This document shows positions 34,714-44,917 of a DNA stretch of 64,000 nucleotides, piece after piece. This DNA comes from Candidatus Jidaibacter acanthamoeba (GTDB lineage Bacteria; Pseudomonadota; Alphaproteobacteria; Rickettsiales; Midichloriaceae): the NCBI RefSeq assembly GCF_000815465.1, contig NZ_JSWE01000092.1, forward strand, positions 169,409 through 233,408, written 5' to 3'. Positions within the stretch are counted from its first letter, which is position 1. Each line of letters starts with the position of its first letter. Below the pieces are notes generated by a model, which was given only the letters and a program-made list of their open reading frames with translations, did no database searches and was not told the origin of the DNA. Position numbers and translations under genes: made by a program.

Positions 34714-36198
34714 TTAGATTTGACTTTGTTTAGCTTCGGATTTTTCGCGTGTAAGCTTATCTCTAAAGCCGGTTACCGAAGTATGTACACTATTTGCAGA
34801 ATTAGTTATTACTGCGGGGAAGTTATCATTATAAGCCGTTGTAATTAAAAGCGCCAGCTCGCTGACTTGAGCTTTAATTCTTTCGGTTCTTTCAAAGCAA
34901 ACATTATTTATTCTACTTATCCATAAATCAATAACTTTATTTATTCCGCTCTCTGATAACGGGGGGTATTTCTGGTTATTCGATTTATCATTATGGTTAA
35001 GTTTGGGGTGCTCTATATAAAAATGCGCGATTTTATTTAAGATTTCGGAAGGTATTAGTATTCCTTTCCTCGTAATAGGAGCATTTTCAATATATACTTT
35101 ATAGAAAGAGGCTACATAATCACCCAGCGGAGTTGATATTCCCCGGGCTATATATTCCTTCTCAACATAGTAAACATATGCATCATCGAAAGATAATTTC
35201 TCGTCTTCCGTATTTTTCAGTATATTGCTAAAATTATTACTAAGCTTATAAGGGCTGATTTCTAAGATACCGGCCGTATGGTTGATATATGCTTTTCTTA
35301 GCTCATTATCAGTGATACCGCTGAGAAAAGAATAGATATCGCATTTCTTTTTTTTGAAATGTGATTTTAATGTGTGATTGTAAAGGAAAGGTATTTGTTT
35401 AGGTGAAATGTTATACTTGTCTATAAAGTATGTAGCAAAGTGAAAAGATTTATTCCAAATAGCCGCCTTCAAGGCTTTAAGCGGATCTGCCTTATACTCT
35501 TCAATTAACCATTCCGCCAGCTCTTTATGCTCATAACCTGCAGCTGCCCTTATAGCTTTATTTAAAGCACTTTTATAATTATCTTTATTCTTAGCTTGCT
35601 CTAATAACCTCTGCGTTAGGTTTCTGTGTCCTCTTTTTGCAGCGCCGATTATAGCGGAAAGTGTATCGGCTCCGCGAGCCAGCAATGAATCTACCAGTTC
35701 CTCATGCCCGCTTTCGGCAGCGCTAGCTACGGCAGTCCAGATACTTGCTTCACATTTATCCAGCAATAAAGTTACTAACGCATTATTTCCCTGTTTGGCA
35801 GCAATACTTACGGCAATATTTACATCTGCTCCTTTTTTGATCCATTTTAGCGCTAAATCGGCATGTCCACCCATGATGAATCCCTCTACTACAATATCTT
35901 TATAAAGTTGATCCCAAACATTTTTTATTCCTTGCGAATTAAAAATTTCATTTGCTGTTATCATTACCTTTTTTTTGAAGCCAAATATATCTTTATCGAT
36001 ACCTAGCATGTATGGCTTTAAAAACTTTATTGCCTCCGTTTCTCTATTATAAGCTAGTATTGTTGCAGCATCGGAGTTTGTTTTCTTATCTCTTAGATTA
36101 ATAAAAAACCCTTCTAAAGCTTTATGATCACGGTTTCTTGCCGCTTCGATAATTTTCAGGATTATCGGGTCATCCGTTAAGGTGCTGTTATTTTTCAT
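34714..36198 (-). CDS. Ankyrin-repeat protein with F-box-like segment, paralogue 2
   Basis: 494 residues, paralogous along the whole length to the gene 97 bp downstream. Shared features are the N-terminus with DDPIILKIIEAARNRDHKAL, repeats of the type ADVNIAVSIAAKQGNNALVTLLL, ADPLKALKAAIW, and the C-terminal block TPLGDYVASFYKVY with IPSEILNKIAHF (about 382-393). It is longer by some 30 residues in the first repeat area. Tandem duplication followed by divergence. Effector-like; target unknown. Confidence 0.85.
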   Translation of the reverse strand: MKNNSTLTDDPIILKIIEAARNRDHKALEGFFINLRDKKTNSDAATILAYNRETEAIKFLKPYMLGIDKDIFGFKKKVMITANEIFNSQGIKNVWDQLYKDIVVEGFIMGGHADLALKWIKKGADVNIAVSIAAKQGNNALVTLLLDKCEASIWTAVASAAESGHEELVDSLLARGADTLSAIIGAAKRGHRNLTQRLLEQAKNKDNYKSALNKAIRAAAGYEHKELAEWLIEEYKADPLKALKAAIWNKSFHFATYFIDKYNISPKQIPFLYNHTLKSHFKKKKCDIYSFLSGITDNELRKAYINHTAGILEISPYKLSNNFSNILKNTEDEKLSFDDAYVYYVEKEYIARGISTPLGDYVASFYKVYIENAPITRKGILIPSEILNKIAHFYIEHPKLNHNDKSNNQKYPPLSESGINKVIDLWISRINNVCFERTERIKAQVSELALLITTAYNDNFPAVITNSANSVHTSVTGFRDKLTREKSEAKQSQI

Positions 36199-36303
36199 TT
36201 TTATAAATATGATATTTATTAATTATCACTATTCTTAATTTAGCTAAAATAGCAAGTGTTCAGCTTACCGTATGGGGTAGGCACCCTATTTAAAAATCTC
36301 TCT

Positions 36304-36972
36304 TTAACCTATCTTATGCAGCGTGATTTCTATCACGACTTTTTCATCACTTCGGCTATTTTTATCAATCTCTTTAAGTGCCAGCTTAGTTAATCGCTTT
36401 TCCCCGACCGTCATACCTATAAGAGCTTTTTCAATCGCTTGAGGAGCATTTTTTTTACCTAATATAATTTGTTTGGAATAGGGGATAGCATTTTCAAGCT
36501 CACGGACTTTATAAGAAAAAGTTAGTTTGTCACCCCCTTTAGCGCCGAATATGAGAGGTGTAGCATCACTTGAGCCAGCTATAGCCTGCTGCTGTGGAGG
36601 AGGGGGAGTGAATCTGCTGAGTTGATTACTCATTCCTCTGATAGTTTGGGTATCGTGATTAGTATTCAATCTTGATGCAGCTTGACCGCTTATCTGCTTA
36701 GCTTTTTCAATATCATTTTTAAATACTTTGTAGATAACTTTCTCGGTTAAAGAATAATCATCAGGATCTTTATGAGGATCAAAATTAATGCTATGTTTTG
36801 CGTTAGCACCTTTAGATTCGGTTTGATTTACTCCTTTATAAAAAACTTCCTGCTTTTTATAATACTCGGGAGTATATTCTTTTTTATATTCCTTATAATT
36901 ACTGTAAGCTAAAAAAAACATTAGCCCGATTGCACCTAAAGTTACTGTTCTATTGCTAAGTAAGAAATTCAT
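36304..36972 (-). CDS. Membrane-anchored FKBP-like protein
   Basis: 222 residues. An N-terminal membrane anchor (about 7-23) is followed by a polar, low-complexity linker (30-140) containing PPPPQQQ. A C-terminal domain of about 80 residues has the FKBP pattern GDKLTFSYKVRELENAI, then GKKNAPQAIEKALIGMTVGEKR. FKBPs are prolyl isomerases, but not all catalytic residues are evident, so activity is uncertain. Probably periplasmic. Adjacent ychF and pth are on the same strand but 54 bp away. Confidence 0.7.
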   Translation of the reverse strand: MNFLLSNRTVTLGAIGLMFFLAYSNYKEYKKEYTPEYYKKQEVFYKGVNQTESKGANAKHSINFDPHKDPDDYSLTEKVIYKVFKNDIEKAKQISGQAASRLNTNHDTQTIRGMSNQLSRFTPPPPQQQAIAGSSDATPLIFGAKGGDKLTFSYKVRELENAIPYSKQIILGKKNAPQAIEKALIGMTVGEKRLTKLALKEIDKNSRSDEKVVIEITLHKIG

Positions 36973-37026
36973 AATTCAATTATTTACATTGTAGTTAATC
37001 AATAGATTAGCATATTTACAATGAAT

Positions 37027-38121
37027 TTAAACATTAAATCTAAAGTGCAGTATATCACCGTCATTAACTTTGTAATCTTTGCCTTCTAACCTTAGCCTTC
37101 CTGCCTCACGTGCACCGTTTTCACCGTTATATTTTACGTAATCTAGGTAAGAAGTGGTTTCAGATCTAATAAATCCTTTCTCAAAATCTGTATGAATAAC
37201 TCCGGCAGCTTGGGGAGCAAGAGTGCCGTTTATAATAGTCCAAGCATGAGCTTCTTTAGGGCCTATGGTAAAGAAGGTAATGAGCCCGAGCATATCATAG
37301 CCGGCTTTAATTACTTGACTTAAACCCGTTTCTTTCATATTTAAGCTTTCTAAGAATTCCTTTTTCTCTTCCTCGCTTTCAAGATTTGCAATATCAGCTT
37401 CAATTTTAGCTGAAACCAAAACGCAAAATGCACCTTCAGCCTTCGCCTTGTTTAAAACTTGTTCGGAGTATTTATTGCCTGATAAAACATCGTCCTCTGC
37501 AACATTACAGACATACATTACGGGTTTTGAAGTAAGAAGCTGTAAATTTTTAAGGCGCTTTTCATTATCCTTAGTGAGGGCAAGTCTTGCAGGTTTGCCG
37601 CTGCCTAATACTTTAGTAACCTGATTAATTAGCTCAACATCAAGTGCTATTTCTTTATCGGTTCTTGCTTTCTTTTCTAAATTAGGTAAGCGCTTCTCTA
37701 AGCTTTCAAGGTCAGCAAGAATAAGTTCGGTTTCTATGATCTCAATATCGCTAATTGGGTCAACTTTCCCTTCGACATGGGTGATATCATCATCATCAAA
37801 GCAACGTAGTACGTTTACTATCGCATCTACTTCCCTGATATGAGATAAAAATTGATTGCCTAAACCTTCACCTTTACTTGCGCCCCTGACTAAGCCGGCA
37901 ATATCAACGAATTCTATTTGATTGGGGATGATTTTAGCGGAACCTGCAATAGCCGCAAGTTTGTTAATCCTTTCATCGGGAACCGCAACTTTGCCGACAT
38001 TCGGTTCAATTGTACAGAAAGGATAGTTTGCTGCCTCAGCAGCCTGAGAAGAGGTGAGTGCATTGAAAAGAGTTGATTTACCGACGTTAGGAAGACCGAC
38101 GATTCCACATTTAAATCCCAT
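37027..38121 (-). CDS. ychF: Ribosome-binding ATPase YchF (Obg family)
   Basis: 364 residues, full length. P-loop GLPNVGKST (about 8-16), switch [19 protein letters not shown], and the C-terminal TGS domain ending in [13 protein letters not shown]. YchF binds ribosomes and prefers ATP to GTP; it is tied to translation and oxidative stress. The start overlaps the stop of pth by one base (TAATG), an arrangement shared with many alphaproteobacteria. Confidence 0.97.
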   Translation of the reverse strand: MGFKCGIVGLPNVGKSTLFNALTSSQAAEAANYPFCTIEPNVGKVAVPDERINKLAAIAGSAKIIPNQIEFVDIAGLVRGASKGEGLGNQFLSHIREVDAIVNVLRCFDDDDITHVEGKVDPISDIEIIETELILADLESLEKRLPNLEKKARTDKEIALDVELINQVTKVLGSGKPARLALTKDNEKRLKNLQLLTSKPVMYVCNVAEDDVLSGNKYSEQVLNKAKAEGAFCVLVSAKIEADIANLESEEEKKEFLESLNMKETGLSQVIKAGYDMLGLITFFTIGPKEAHAWTIINGTLAPQAAGVIHTDFEKGFIRSETTSYLDYVKYNGENGAREAGRLRLEGKDYKVNDGDILHFRFNV

Positions 38122-38708
38122 TATTTTTGCTCCACGTTTTTTTTAAGTTCATTTGCATAATTATTTAGAAAGTTATCATAGTTGGAATTGAGTAATAATC
38201 CAAGATTATTACTAATAAATTTTAATCCCTGAGTTACAATTTTGATTTCATTACTATTAAAATTATGGAGTACATAATCCGAAACTTGTGACTTATGTTC
38301 GGGCTTACCGATACCGAACCTAAGTCTATAATAATTATTGCTTATATTTTGATCAATTGATTTTAAGCCGTTATGGCCGCCGCTGCCGCCGCCGGTCTTA
38401 ATTTTGATTTTGCCCGTCTCCAAATCAAGCTCATCATGGATTACTAAAATATCTTGCGGTAGTATCTTATAAAAAACAGCACATTCTCTGATGGCCGTAC
38501 CCGAATTATTCATAAAAGTCTGAGGTTTTAGCAGAAGAATCTTGTGATTTGCAACTTGGAGAGAGGCAAATTCAGCATGGAATTTATTAACAAATTGCAT
38601 AACATTGAGTTTCAATGCAATTTCATCTATCGCCATAAACCCTAAGTTATGACGGGTGTTTCTATCTCTCTCTCCCGGGTTGCCGAGCCCTGCAATAAGT
38701 TTATACAT
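38121..38708 (-). CDS. pth: Peptidyl-tRNA hydrolase
   Basis: 195 residues. GLGNPGE (about 7-13), catalytic-site H20 in [32 protein letters not shown] and [13 protein letters not shown] are all intact. Recycles peptidyl-tRNA released early from ribosomes. Cotranscribed with ychF via a one-base overlap. rplY, the usual upstream neighbour, is absent. Start is 105 bp from the divergent rnd gene. Confidence 0.97.
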   Translation of the reverse strand: MYKLIAGLGNPGERDRNTRHNLGFMAIDEIALKLNVMQFVNKFHAEFASLQVANHKILLLKPQTFMNNSGTAIRECAVFYKILPQDILVIHDELDLETGKIKIKTGGGSGGHNGLKSIDQNISNNYYRLRFGIGKPEHKSQVSDYVLHNFNSNEIKIVTQGLKFISNNLGLLLNSNYDNFLNNYANELKKNVEQK

Positions 38709-38813
38709 ATTGTTGTTTCAATTGATACTGCGAACGCATATTAACCTTTTAGAATAAAAAATGACAGAAAATTTATTTATATTAGTTGATTTGTATTATA
38801 TAAAGAGGAACGA

Positions 38814-39455
38814 ATGACCAGTAATAAGGAGACCGCTATAAATACTAAATATCATATTGATGACCTTCCGAGTAATGTTTCACTTCAAGGTAATCTAGCA
38901 ATTGATACCGAAGCTATGGGTCTTAATAACTTTAGGGATAGGCTTTGTGTCGTGCAACTAAGCGATGAAGCAAAAAATGTCCATGTGGTGCATTTTCCGA
39001 ATAAGCAATATGATTGCCCTAATTTAAAAAAGTTTTTAAGTGATGAAAATCGCATAAAAATTTTCCACTTTGCTCGTTTTGATATTGCAATTATGCATCA
39101 TTACTTAAAAGTCGAACTTAAAAACGTTTATTGTACTAAGGTAGCCTCCAGGCTTGCACGTACATATACGGATCAGCATAGTTTAAAAGATTTGTGTTAT
39201 GAGCTACTCGGGGTTAAAATTTCTAAACAGCAGCAAACTTCCGATTGGGGCGCTGCTAAGCTTACCCAGGATCAGATTAATTATGCAGCTTCGGATGTTT
39301 TATATTTACATGCATTAAAAGATAAGTTGGATTTTATGCTTAAGCGTGAAGGGAGGCTGGAACTTGCAGGGAAGTGTTTCGAGTTTTTACCTACGAGAGC
39401 CGATCTGGACTTAAGCGGTTGGCCGGAAATAGATATTTTTGCTCATTCGATATAG
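38814..39455 (+). CDS. rnd: Ribonuclease D, short form
   Basis: 213 residues with only the DEDDy 3'-5' exonuclease domain: IDTEAMGL (about 26-33), HFARFDIAIMHH, SLKDLCYELLG and YAASDVLYLHALKDKL. HRDC domains of E. coli RNase D are missing, as in other short alphaproteobacterial members. Trims tRNA and other RNA 3' ends. Divergent from pth. Confidence 0.92.
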   Translation: MTSNKETAINTKYHIDDLPSNVSLQGNLAIDTEAMGLNNFRDRLCVVQLSDEAKNVHVVHFPNKQYDCPNLKKFLSDENRIKIFHFARFDIAIMHHYLKVELKNVYCTKVASRLARTYTDQHSLKDLCYELLGVKISKQQQTSDWGAAKLTQDQINYAASDVLYLHALKDKLDFMLKREGRLELAGKCFEFLPTRADLDLSGWPEIDIFAHSI

Positions 39456-39660
39456 TTTAATGCATCGCTTTATACAAAAATTAAGGAACTAAGGCTGTTA
39501 CTTAAAATAGATTGACTAAATGCGGATTTACTTTTAAATACTTGCTTTAAATAGCTTATTTTATCGGTGCAGGCAATTGTATAATGCTTTGAAGCACAAA
39601 AGTTTTATCAAAATTAAACTATGTTTTTAGAATTTAAATCAGAGATAACGAGGAAAAGAG

Positions 39661-41757
39661 ATGTCAAAACTGATGGTGATAGATGGCGCACATCCTGAAG
39701 AAACGCGCGCAGTAGTGATTAATAAAGGAATAATTGAAGAATTTGATTATCAAAACACTTATAAGAAATCTACAAAAGGAAATATATATTTAGCAAAAGT
39801 AATCAGAGTTGAGCCTTCATTACAGGCTGCATTCGTTGATTACGGAGGGGAAAGACATGCATTCTTACCTTTTCCTGAAATCCACCCTTCTTATTACCAA
39901 TTACCTAAGGTGGATAAAGAAGCTTTACTTTCATCTATGGTTGATGCGGAAGATAAAGAGTTGTTATTAGATGAAAATAGGAAAATCGAGCAGTTTGATA
40001 TCGAAGAAGAAGGAGAAGAAGAAGTTAAAGAGACTAAAAATACTAAGGATACAATCGCTCAAGAACCTGCTGAAGGAGATACCGCTTCCGAAGGAGAGGA
40101 AGCTGAAGCCGAATTAATTTCTTCGGAAGCTGAAGGTGAAGAAAATTCGGTCGGAGAATTCCGCCCCGATTTTTATAAAAACTATAAAATTCAGGAAGTA
40201 ATAAAAAAAGACCAGGTACTGCTTATCCAAATCGTAAAAGAAGAGAGAGGAAATAAAGGAGCTTCGGTTACAACTTATATCTCACTTGCAGGCAGATATT
40301 GCGTTTTAATGCCGAATTCAATAAGGGCAGGTGGTGTATCCAGAAAAATTATGGATAACCAGGAAAGACAAAGGCTAAAAAGCGTAGCAGACGAATTAAA
40401 TGAAAAAGCAAGTACGGCCGCAAGTGTTATCGTGCGCACCGCAGGTGCTCATAAGACCAAAACCGAAGTTAAGCGGGATTTTAACTATTTAATCAGGCTT
40501 TGGAACAATATAAGAGAACACACTCTGGCTTCAAAAGCTCCGGCTTTCATCCATGAAGAAGGAGATGTAATTAAAAAATCAATTCGTGACCTTTATAATA
40601 GTGACATGGAGCAAATTTTGGTTGCAGGCGACGAAGCTTATGAAAATGCCAGAAAATTTATGGAACTTATCCTGCCTAAACGCGTAGACAGCGTCAAAAA
40701 ATATAAAGGCAAGTCACCGATATTTGTAAAATATAACATTGAAAATCAATTAAATACTTTTTACGATCCTGTAGCACCTCTTAAATCAGGCGGGTATTTG
40801 GTTATCAACCATACGGAAGCGTTGGTTGCAATCGATGTTAACTCCGGAAGAGCAACTTCGGAAAGAAATGTAGAAAACACCGCAGTAAAAACCAATATGG
40901 AAGCTGCACGGGAAATCGCCAGACAAATTAAGCTTAGAGACTTATCCGGTTTGATTGTAATCGACTTTATCGATATGGAGGATTCCAGAAATCGCAGAAC
41001 AGTTGAAAGAGAGTTTAAAGAGGCACTCAGTAACGACCGCGCAAGGATTCAAGTGAATAGAATTAGTATGTTCGGTTTACTTGAAATGACACGTCAGAGG
41101 CTGCGTAAAAGCTTCTTTGAATCAAGTACGCATGTTTGTGCACATTGTGACGGCAGAGGAAGAATTAGACCAGTAGAAGCAACCGCGATTGCCGTTTTAA
41201 GAGCATTGGATAATGATCTTGCTGAAGGAAGCTGTGATGAGATTCAAGTATCGGGCAGTGAAAAACTGATGTTTTATATTTTAAATAATAAGCGTGAAGA
41301 AATTTCAAAGCTTGAAAAATCTCATAAAGTCAGAATAACTTTTTACACGGATGAAGAAGCGGGAGCAGACGGATTCTTTATTGAAAAAAGTAAGAAAACT
41401 AAGGAAGAAGTCGTGACTCAATCAGCATTATCGGCAATTGATGTTGAGCCTTATGCGGTTGAAGAACCGGCTGAAGAAGAAGATTCTTCCGCTAAGAGAA
41501 AGTGGAAAACTAATGCTAAGAAACCTACATTCCGTGAGCAGGAGAGAGAAGTGGAGCACGGCCATAAAAGAGTAGACAAAAGAAAAGGAAAGGGTGTTAA
41601 TAACAATAGATTTAAAAACAAAGAAAACCGAGCTCCGGTTAAAGAAATAATTCCTTATGATTATGAGGAAGATAATGCTTTTGAAGAAAATATGGAAAAA
41701 AAGAGAAAGCAGAACCAATCTTTCTTAAAAGAAATCTGGAAAAAAATAGTAGAATAA
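39661..41757 (+). CDS. rne: Ribonuclease E/G
   Basis: 698 residues. S1 domain (about 35-220) interrupted by an acidic insertion (about 95-170). Catalytic aspartates D392 (VAIDVNSGRATS) and D435 (IVIDFIDM) are spaced as in E. coli (43 apart), and C493/C496 in HVCAHCDGRG are the zinc link. A basic, low-complexity tail (from about 590) may bind partners or RNA. RBS AGGAAAAGAG. msbA follows after 10 bp. Processes rRNA and tRNA and decays mRNA. Confidence 0.96.
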   Translation: MSKLMVIDGAHPEETRAVVINKGIIEEFDYQNTYKKSTKGNIYLAKVIRVEPSLQAAFVDYGGERHAFLPFPEIHPSYYQLPKVDKEALLSSMVDAEDKELLLDENRKIEQFDIEEEGEEEVKETKNTKDTIAQEPAEGDTASEGEEAEAELISSEAEGEENSVGEFRPDFYKNYKIQEVIKKDQVLLIQIVKEERGNKGASVTTYISLAGRYCVLMPNSIRAGGVSRKIMDNQERQRLKSVADELNEKASTAASVIVRTAGAHKTKTEVKRDFNYLIRLWNNIREHTLASKAPAFIHEEGDVIKKSIRDLYNSDMEQILVAGDEAYENARKFMELILPKRVDSVKKYKGKSPIFVKYNIENQLNTFYDPVAPLKSGGYLVINHTEALVAIDVNSGRATSERNVENTAVKTNMEAAREIARQIKLRDLSGLIVIDFIDMEDSRNRRTVEREFKEALSNDRARIQVNRISMFGLLEMTRQRLRKSFFESSTHVCAHCDGRGRIRPVEATAIAVLRALDNDLAEGSCDEIQVSGSEKLMFYILNNKREEISKLEKSHKVRITFYTDEEAGADGFFIEKSKKTKEEVVTQSALSAIDVEPYAVEEPAEEEDSSAKRKWKTNAKKPTFREQEREVEHGHKRVDKRKGKGVNNNRFKNKENRAPVKEIIPYDYEEDNAFEENMEKKRKQNQSFLKEIWKKIVE

Positions 41758-41767
41758 GGGGATACTA

Positions 41768-43540
41768 GTGTTTCAGAAGAAAAATAAGAAAAGTAAATAT
41801 GATAGCAGTTTATACCTAATAGGAAGACTGTTTAGTGAGCATGTAAAATTACAGGGCAAACAAATTCAGTTTGCCATTTTCTGCATGATTATAATCTCCG
41901 TTACTACTTCGATCGGAGCCTGGTTGATGCAACCTGTATTGGATGACATCTTTGTTAAAAAAGATTTAACCATGCTTTACATCGTCCCTTTTGCAGTGGT
42001 AGTGAATGCGATAATTAAAGGAATAGCCTCTTTTTTACAATCTTACACCATGAAGAAAATCGGGCAGAAAATTATTTCCGATATACAACTTAGGCTTTAT
42101 GCACATTTAATTTATGCGGATACGAATTTTCTTACCGATTATGCTTCAGGCAATTTAATCTCACGTTTTACCAATGATATAAACGCTATGCGGAAAACGG
42201 TTTCCGATGTGGTAACCAGTGGAGTTATGGAACTTTTTACCTTAATCGGTTTAATAGGTGTGATGTTTTATCAAAGTTTTAGCTTAGCTATAATTGCACT
42301 GCTTATGATTCCGCTCGCGTTTTTGCCTATTATCAGACTCGGTAAAAGAATGCGTAAAATTGCTCGTAATATTCAGGAAGAGCTTGGAGGCTTTACCGTA
42401 AGGCTTGATGAAACATTTCAAAATACTCGAATTATTAAATCATATTGCAGGGAAGAATATGAAATTTCTCGAGCGAATAGAATTATCGATAGGTTCTTAG
42501 AGCTTTACAAGAAAGGAGCCTATGTTGAATCCGCGTCATCTCCTATTATGGAAACTTTAGGGGGAATAGCTATTGCAACTATTATTTGGTATGGTGGTTT
42601 AGAGGTAATCTCAGGGCACACTACTCCGGGTGCATTCTTTTCTTTTGTGGCAGCACTTTTAATGGCATACCGGCCTTTAAAGGCAATTTCACAGCTCAAT
42701 ACATCCTTACAAGAGGGGCTTGCCGCATGTAAAAGGTTATTCACCATGCTTGATGAAGAACCGACTATATATGATGACATCACCTTGCCGGAAGCTAAAT
42801 TTAAAAGCTATAATATCGAATTTAAGAATGTCTTCTTTTCTTATAAAAATGATATAAAAATCCTTGATGGGGTAAATATGTTTATTCCACAGGAAAAAAC
42901 CATCGCTTTGGTCGGTACTTCAGGAAGCGGAAAAACTACTATTTTAAATCTGCTGCAACGTTTATATGACCCGAATTACGGTGAGATCTTAATTGACGGG
43001 AAAGATATCTCTAAGATCAGGATTAGATCACTAAGGGATTCTATGGCGCTAGTCAGCCAGGAAGTTGCGCTTTTTGACGATACTATTAGAGAAAATATAA
43101 GGTACGGTAAGTTAAATGCAACCGAAGAAGAGATTACAGATGCGGCTCTTGCAGCTGCGGCTCATGATTTTATAATCAATTTGCCTGAGGGATATGATAC
43201 GCAAATCGGACAAAACGGGGTGAAATTATCAGGCGGGCAGCGGCAGAGGATTGCAATTGCAAGAGCAATTTTAAAAAATGCTCCTATACTGCTTATGGAT
43301 GAAGCAACTTCAGCACTGGATGCAATATCGGAAAAACAAGTGCAAATGGCTTTGGAGTATTTGAAAAAAGGGAGAACTACTATAGTAATTGCACATAGGT
43401 TATCGACCATAGAATCAGCTGATATAATTTATGTTATTTCCGAAGGAAAAGTATCGGAATTCGGAAGCCATGAAGAGCTTTTAAGTTTGGGCAAAGAATA
43501 TGCGCATCTCTATGAAGAGTATAAAAGTGACGGTAAGTAA
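41768..43540 (+). CDS. msbA: Lipid A export ABC transporter MsbA-like
   Basis: 590 residues from a GTG start. An N-terminal six-helix exporter domain (about 25-310) is fused to a nucleotide-binding domain with GTSGSGKTT (about 375-383), signature LSGGQRQRIAIARAIL and LLMDEATSAL. MsbA homologues flip lipid A-core, but multidrug or other lipid export is possible; rickettsial genomes carry several similar half-transporters. It follows rne by 10 bp and overlaps the start of ccmA by one base. Confidence 0.88.
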   Translation: MFQKKNKKSKYDSSLYLIGRLFSEHVKLQGKQIQFAIFCMIIISVTTSIGAWLMQPVLDDIFVKKDLTMLYIVPFAVVVNAIIKGIASFLQSYTMKKIGQKIISDIQLRLYAHLIYADTNFLTDYASGNLISRFTNDINAMRKTVSDVVTSGVMELFTLIGLIGVMFYQSFSLAIIALLMIPLAFLPIIRLGKRMRKIARNIQEELGGFTVRLDETFQNTRIIKSYCREEYEISRANRIIDRFLELYKKGAYVESASSPIMETLGGIAIATIIWYGGLEVISGHTTPGAFFSFVAALLMAYRPLKAISQLNTSLQEGLAACKRLFTMLDEEPTIYDDITLPEAKFKSYNIEFKNVFFSYKNDIKILDGVNMFIPQEKTIALVGTSGSGKTTILNLLQRLYDPNYGEILIDGKDISKIRIRSLRDSMALVSQEVALFDDTIRENIRYGKLNATEEEITDAALAAAAHDFIINLPEGYDTQIGQNGVKLSGGQRQRIAIARAILKNAPILLMDEATSALDAISEKQVQMALEYLKKGRTTIVIAHRLSTIESADIIYVISEGKVSEFGSHEELLSLGKEYAHLYEEYKSDGK

Positions 43541-44178
43541 TGCTTACCTGCAACAACTTATCCTTAAACAGAGGCAATAAAAATATTTTTTCTAATCTCG
43601 GCTTTTCTTTACAGAACGGGGCTTGCCTTATTGTTAAAGGAAGCAACGGCAGCGGTAAAACTTCTTTGCTTAAAACCATAGCAACCATACTTAAACCTCA
43701 AAAAGGTGAAATATTTTTTAATGAAATTAATATTGAATCAGCACTTGATGAATATTGCTACCTTACCGAATATATAGGTCATGAAGAAGCTTTGGATGAA
43801 GACTTAACCATATTGGAAAATCTGAAATTCTGGGCGGAAATTTATAATACAGGGTTAATTATTACTGCCGCAATTAGAACTTTTGCATTGGAGGAAGCCG
43901 CGGACTTACCGGTAAAGAAGATTTCTAAAGGGATGAAAAGAAAAGTTATATTGAGTAAATTATTACTTAGCCATGCTAAAATTTGGCTTTTAGATGAGCC
44001 GTTAGTAAATTTAGACAGTTTAGGTATAGAAACATTACATAACATAATTTCCGCTAAATGTTCACAAGGCGGAATTGTTATAATTTCCACCAACCAGGAA
44101 ACCAAATTAAAAACACCGTTAACTTTGGAAATTGAGGATTATAAATATGAGTCGAATAGCTCATCAGATGAGGCCTAG
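43540..44178 (+). CDS. ccmA: Haem exporter ATP-binding protein CcmA
   Basis: 212 residues, normal for CcmA. Walker A GSNGSGKTS (about 34-42), signature KISKGMKRK and Walker B LLDEPLVNL (about 150-158). Drives release of holo-CcmE in c-type cytochrome assembly. The start overlaps the msbA stop by one base, and the end overlaps ccmB by about 32 bp, so translation is coupled. Other ccm genes are not in this window, typical of the scattered system I arrangement in Rickettsiales. Confidence 0.93.
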   Translation: MLTCNNLSLNRGNKNIFSNLGFSLQNGACLIVKGSNGSGKTSLLKTIATILKPQKGEIFFNEINIESALDEYCYLTEYIGHEEALDEDLTILENLKFWAEIYNTGLIITAAIRTFALEEAADLPVKKISKGMKRKVILSKLLLSHAKIWLLDEPLVNLDSLGIETLHNIISAKCSQGGIVIISTNQETKLKTPLTLEIEDYKYESNSSSDEA

Positions 44179-44830
44179 TGATTTTAAGGTTTTTAAACTA
44201 ATTTTTAAAAGGCAGTGGTTGTTAAGTGTTAGGAATTTTAATGAGCTTATCTATCCTCTATTTTATTTCTTAATCGCGGTAATTACTTTTAAAATTGCAA
44301 TCGGGGCGGCTAAAGCGACGCTTGAAGTAAACATTGGAATGATATTCGTAATTAACATTTTTGTGTTAATCTTAACCCATGAGGCTTTAATTTCGAAAGA
44401 TTATAAGCTTGGGTTCTTGGAGCAGTTTTACTTAATCGGAGCAGAATTTGCGCTAATTATACTCGCAAAATATTTGGCTCAACTTGCACTTTATGTTTTA
44501 ATCTCCGCATGTTTGATTCCGCTGGTTTTATTTTTAACCGGGGTGGCGGTTGAATATTGGCATATAGCGCTGCTATCACAAGTGCTGTTAAGCGCGGTCG
44601 TATTGCTTTTTTTATTGTTATCGAGTGCTATGCTGCTCGGGAGTAAAGCTAATGCATTGCTTTCCGTTATTGTACTGGTTTTCACCTTCCCGGGCTTAAT
44701 ATTTGCGACACTCGGGATAAATAACCACGGTTACTTATGGCTATTGGGTGCACTCGTTTTGTTTTTTATGCCGATAATTATTGTTGTTTCAAAGTACTTG
44801 GTGTTAATCGCGCTTGAGGATAAGGGGTAG
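44147..44830 (+). CDS. ccmB: Haem exporter membrane protein CcmB
   Basis: 227 residues from the ATG at 44147 (TTG at 44132 possible). Six membrane segments and conserved CcmB pieces near the N-terminus (FKRQW...RNFNELIYPL). Partner of CcmA in the CcmABCD complex. It overlaps the end of ccmA in another frame. The MsbA-CcmA-CcmB run is last in the transcript that begins at rne. Confidence 0.93.
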   Translation: MSRIAHQMRPSDFKVFKLIFKRQWLLSVRNFNELIYPLFYFLIAVITFKIAIGAAKATLEVNIGMIFVINIFVLILTHEALISKDYKLGFLEQFYLIGAEFALIILAKYLAQLALYVLISACLIPLVLFLTGVAVEYWHIALLSQVLLSAVVLLFLLLSSAMLLGSKANALLSVIVLVFTFPGLIFATLGINNHGYLWLLGALVLFFMPIIIVVSKYLVLIALEDKG

Positions 44831-44917
44831 GGTTAAGCGGTTAAATGTTCTTTGTATTAACCTAATATTAATTATATTTTGTTATTATAATGTAAAGATA
44901 ATAAATATGGCATACAT

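Noticed and set aside
39557-39585. Candidate promoter upstream of rne (TATAAT at 39580)
   Set aside because: No reasonable -35 at 16-18 bp and TATAAT is frequent by chance in this AT-rich DNA.
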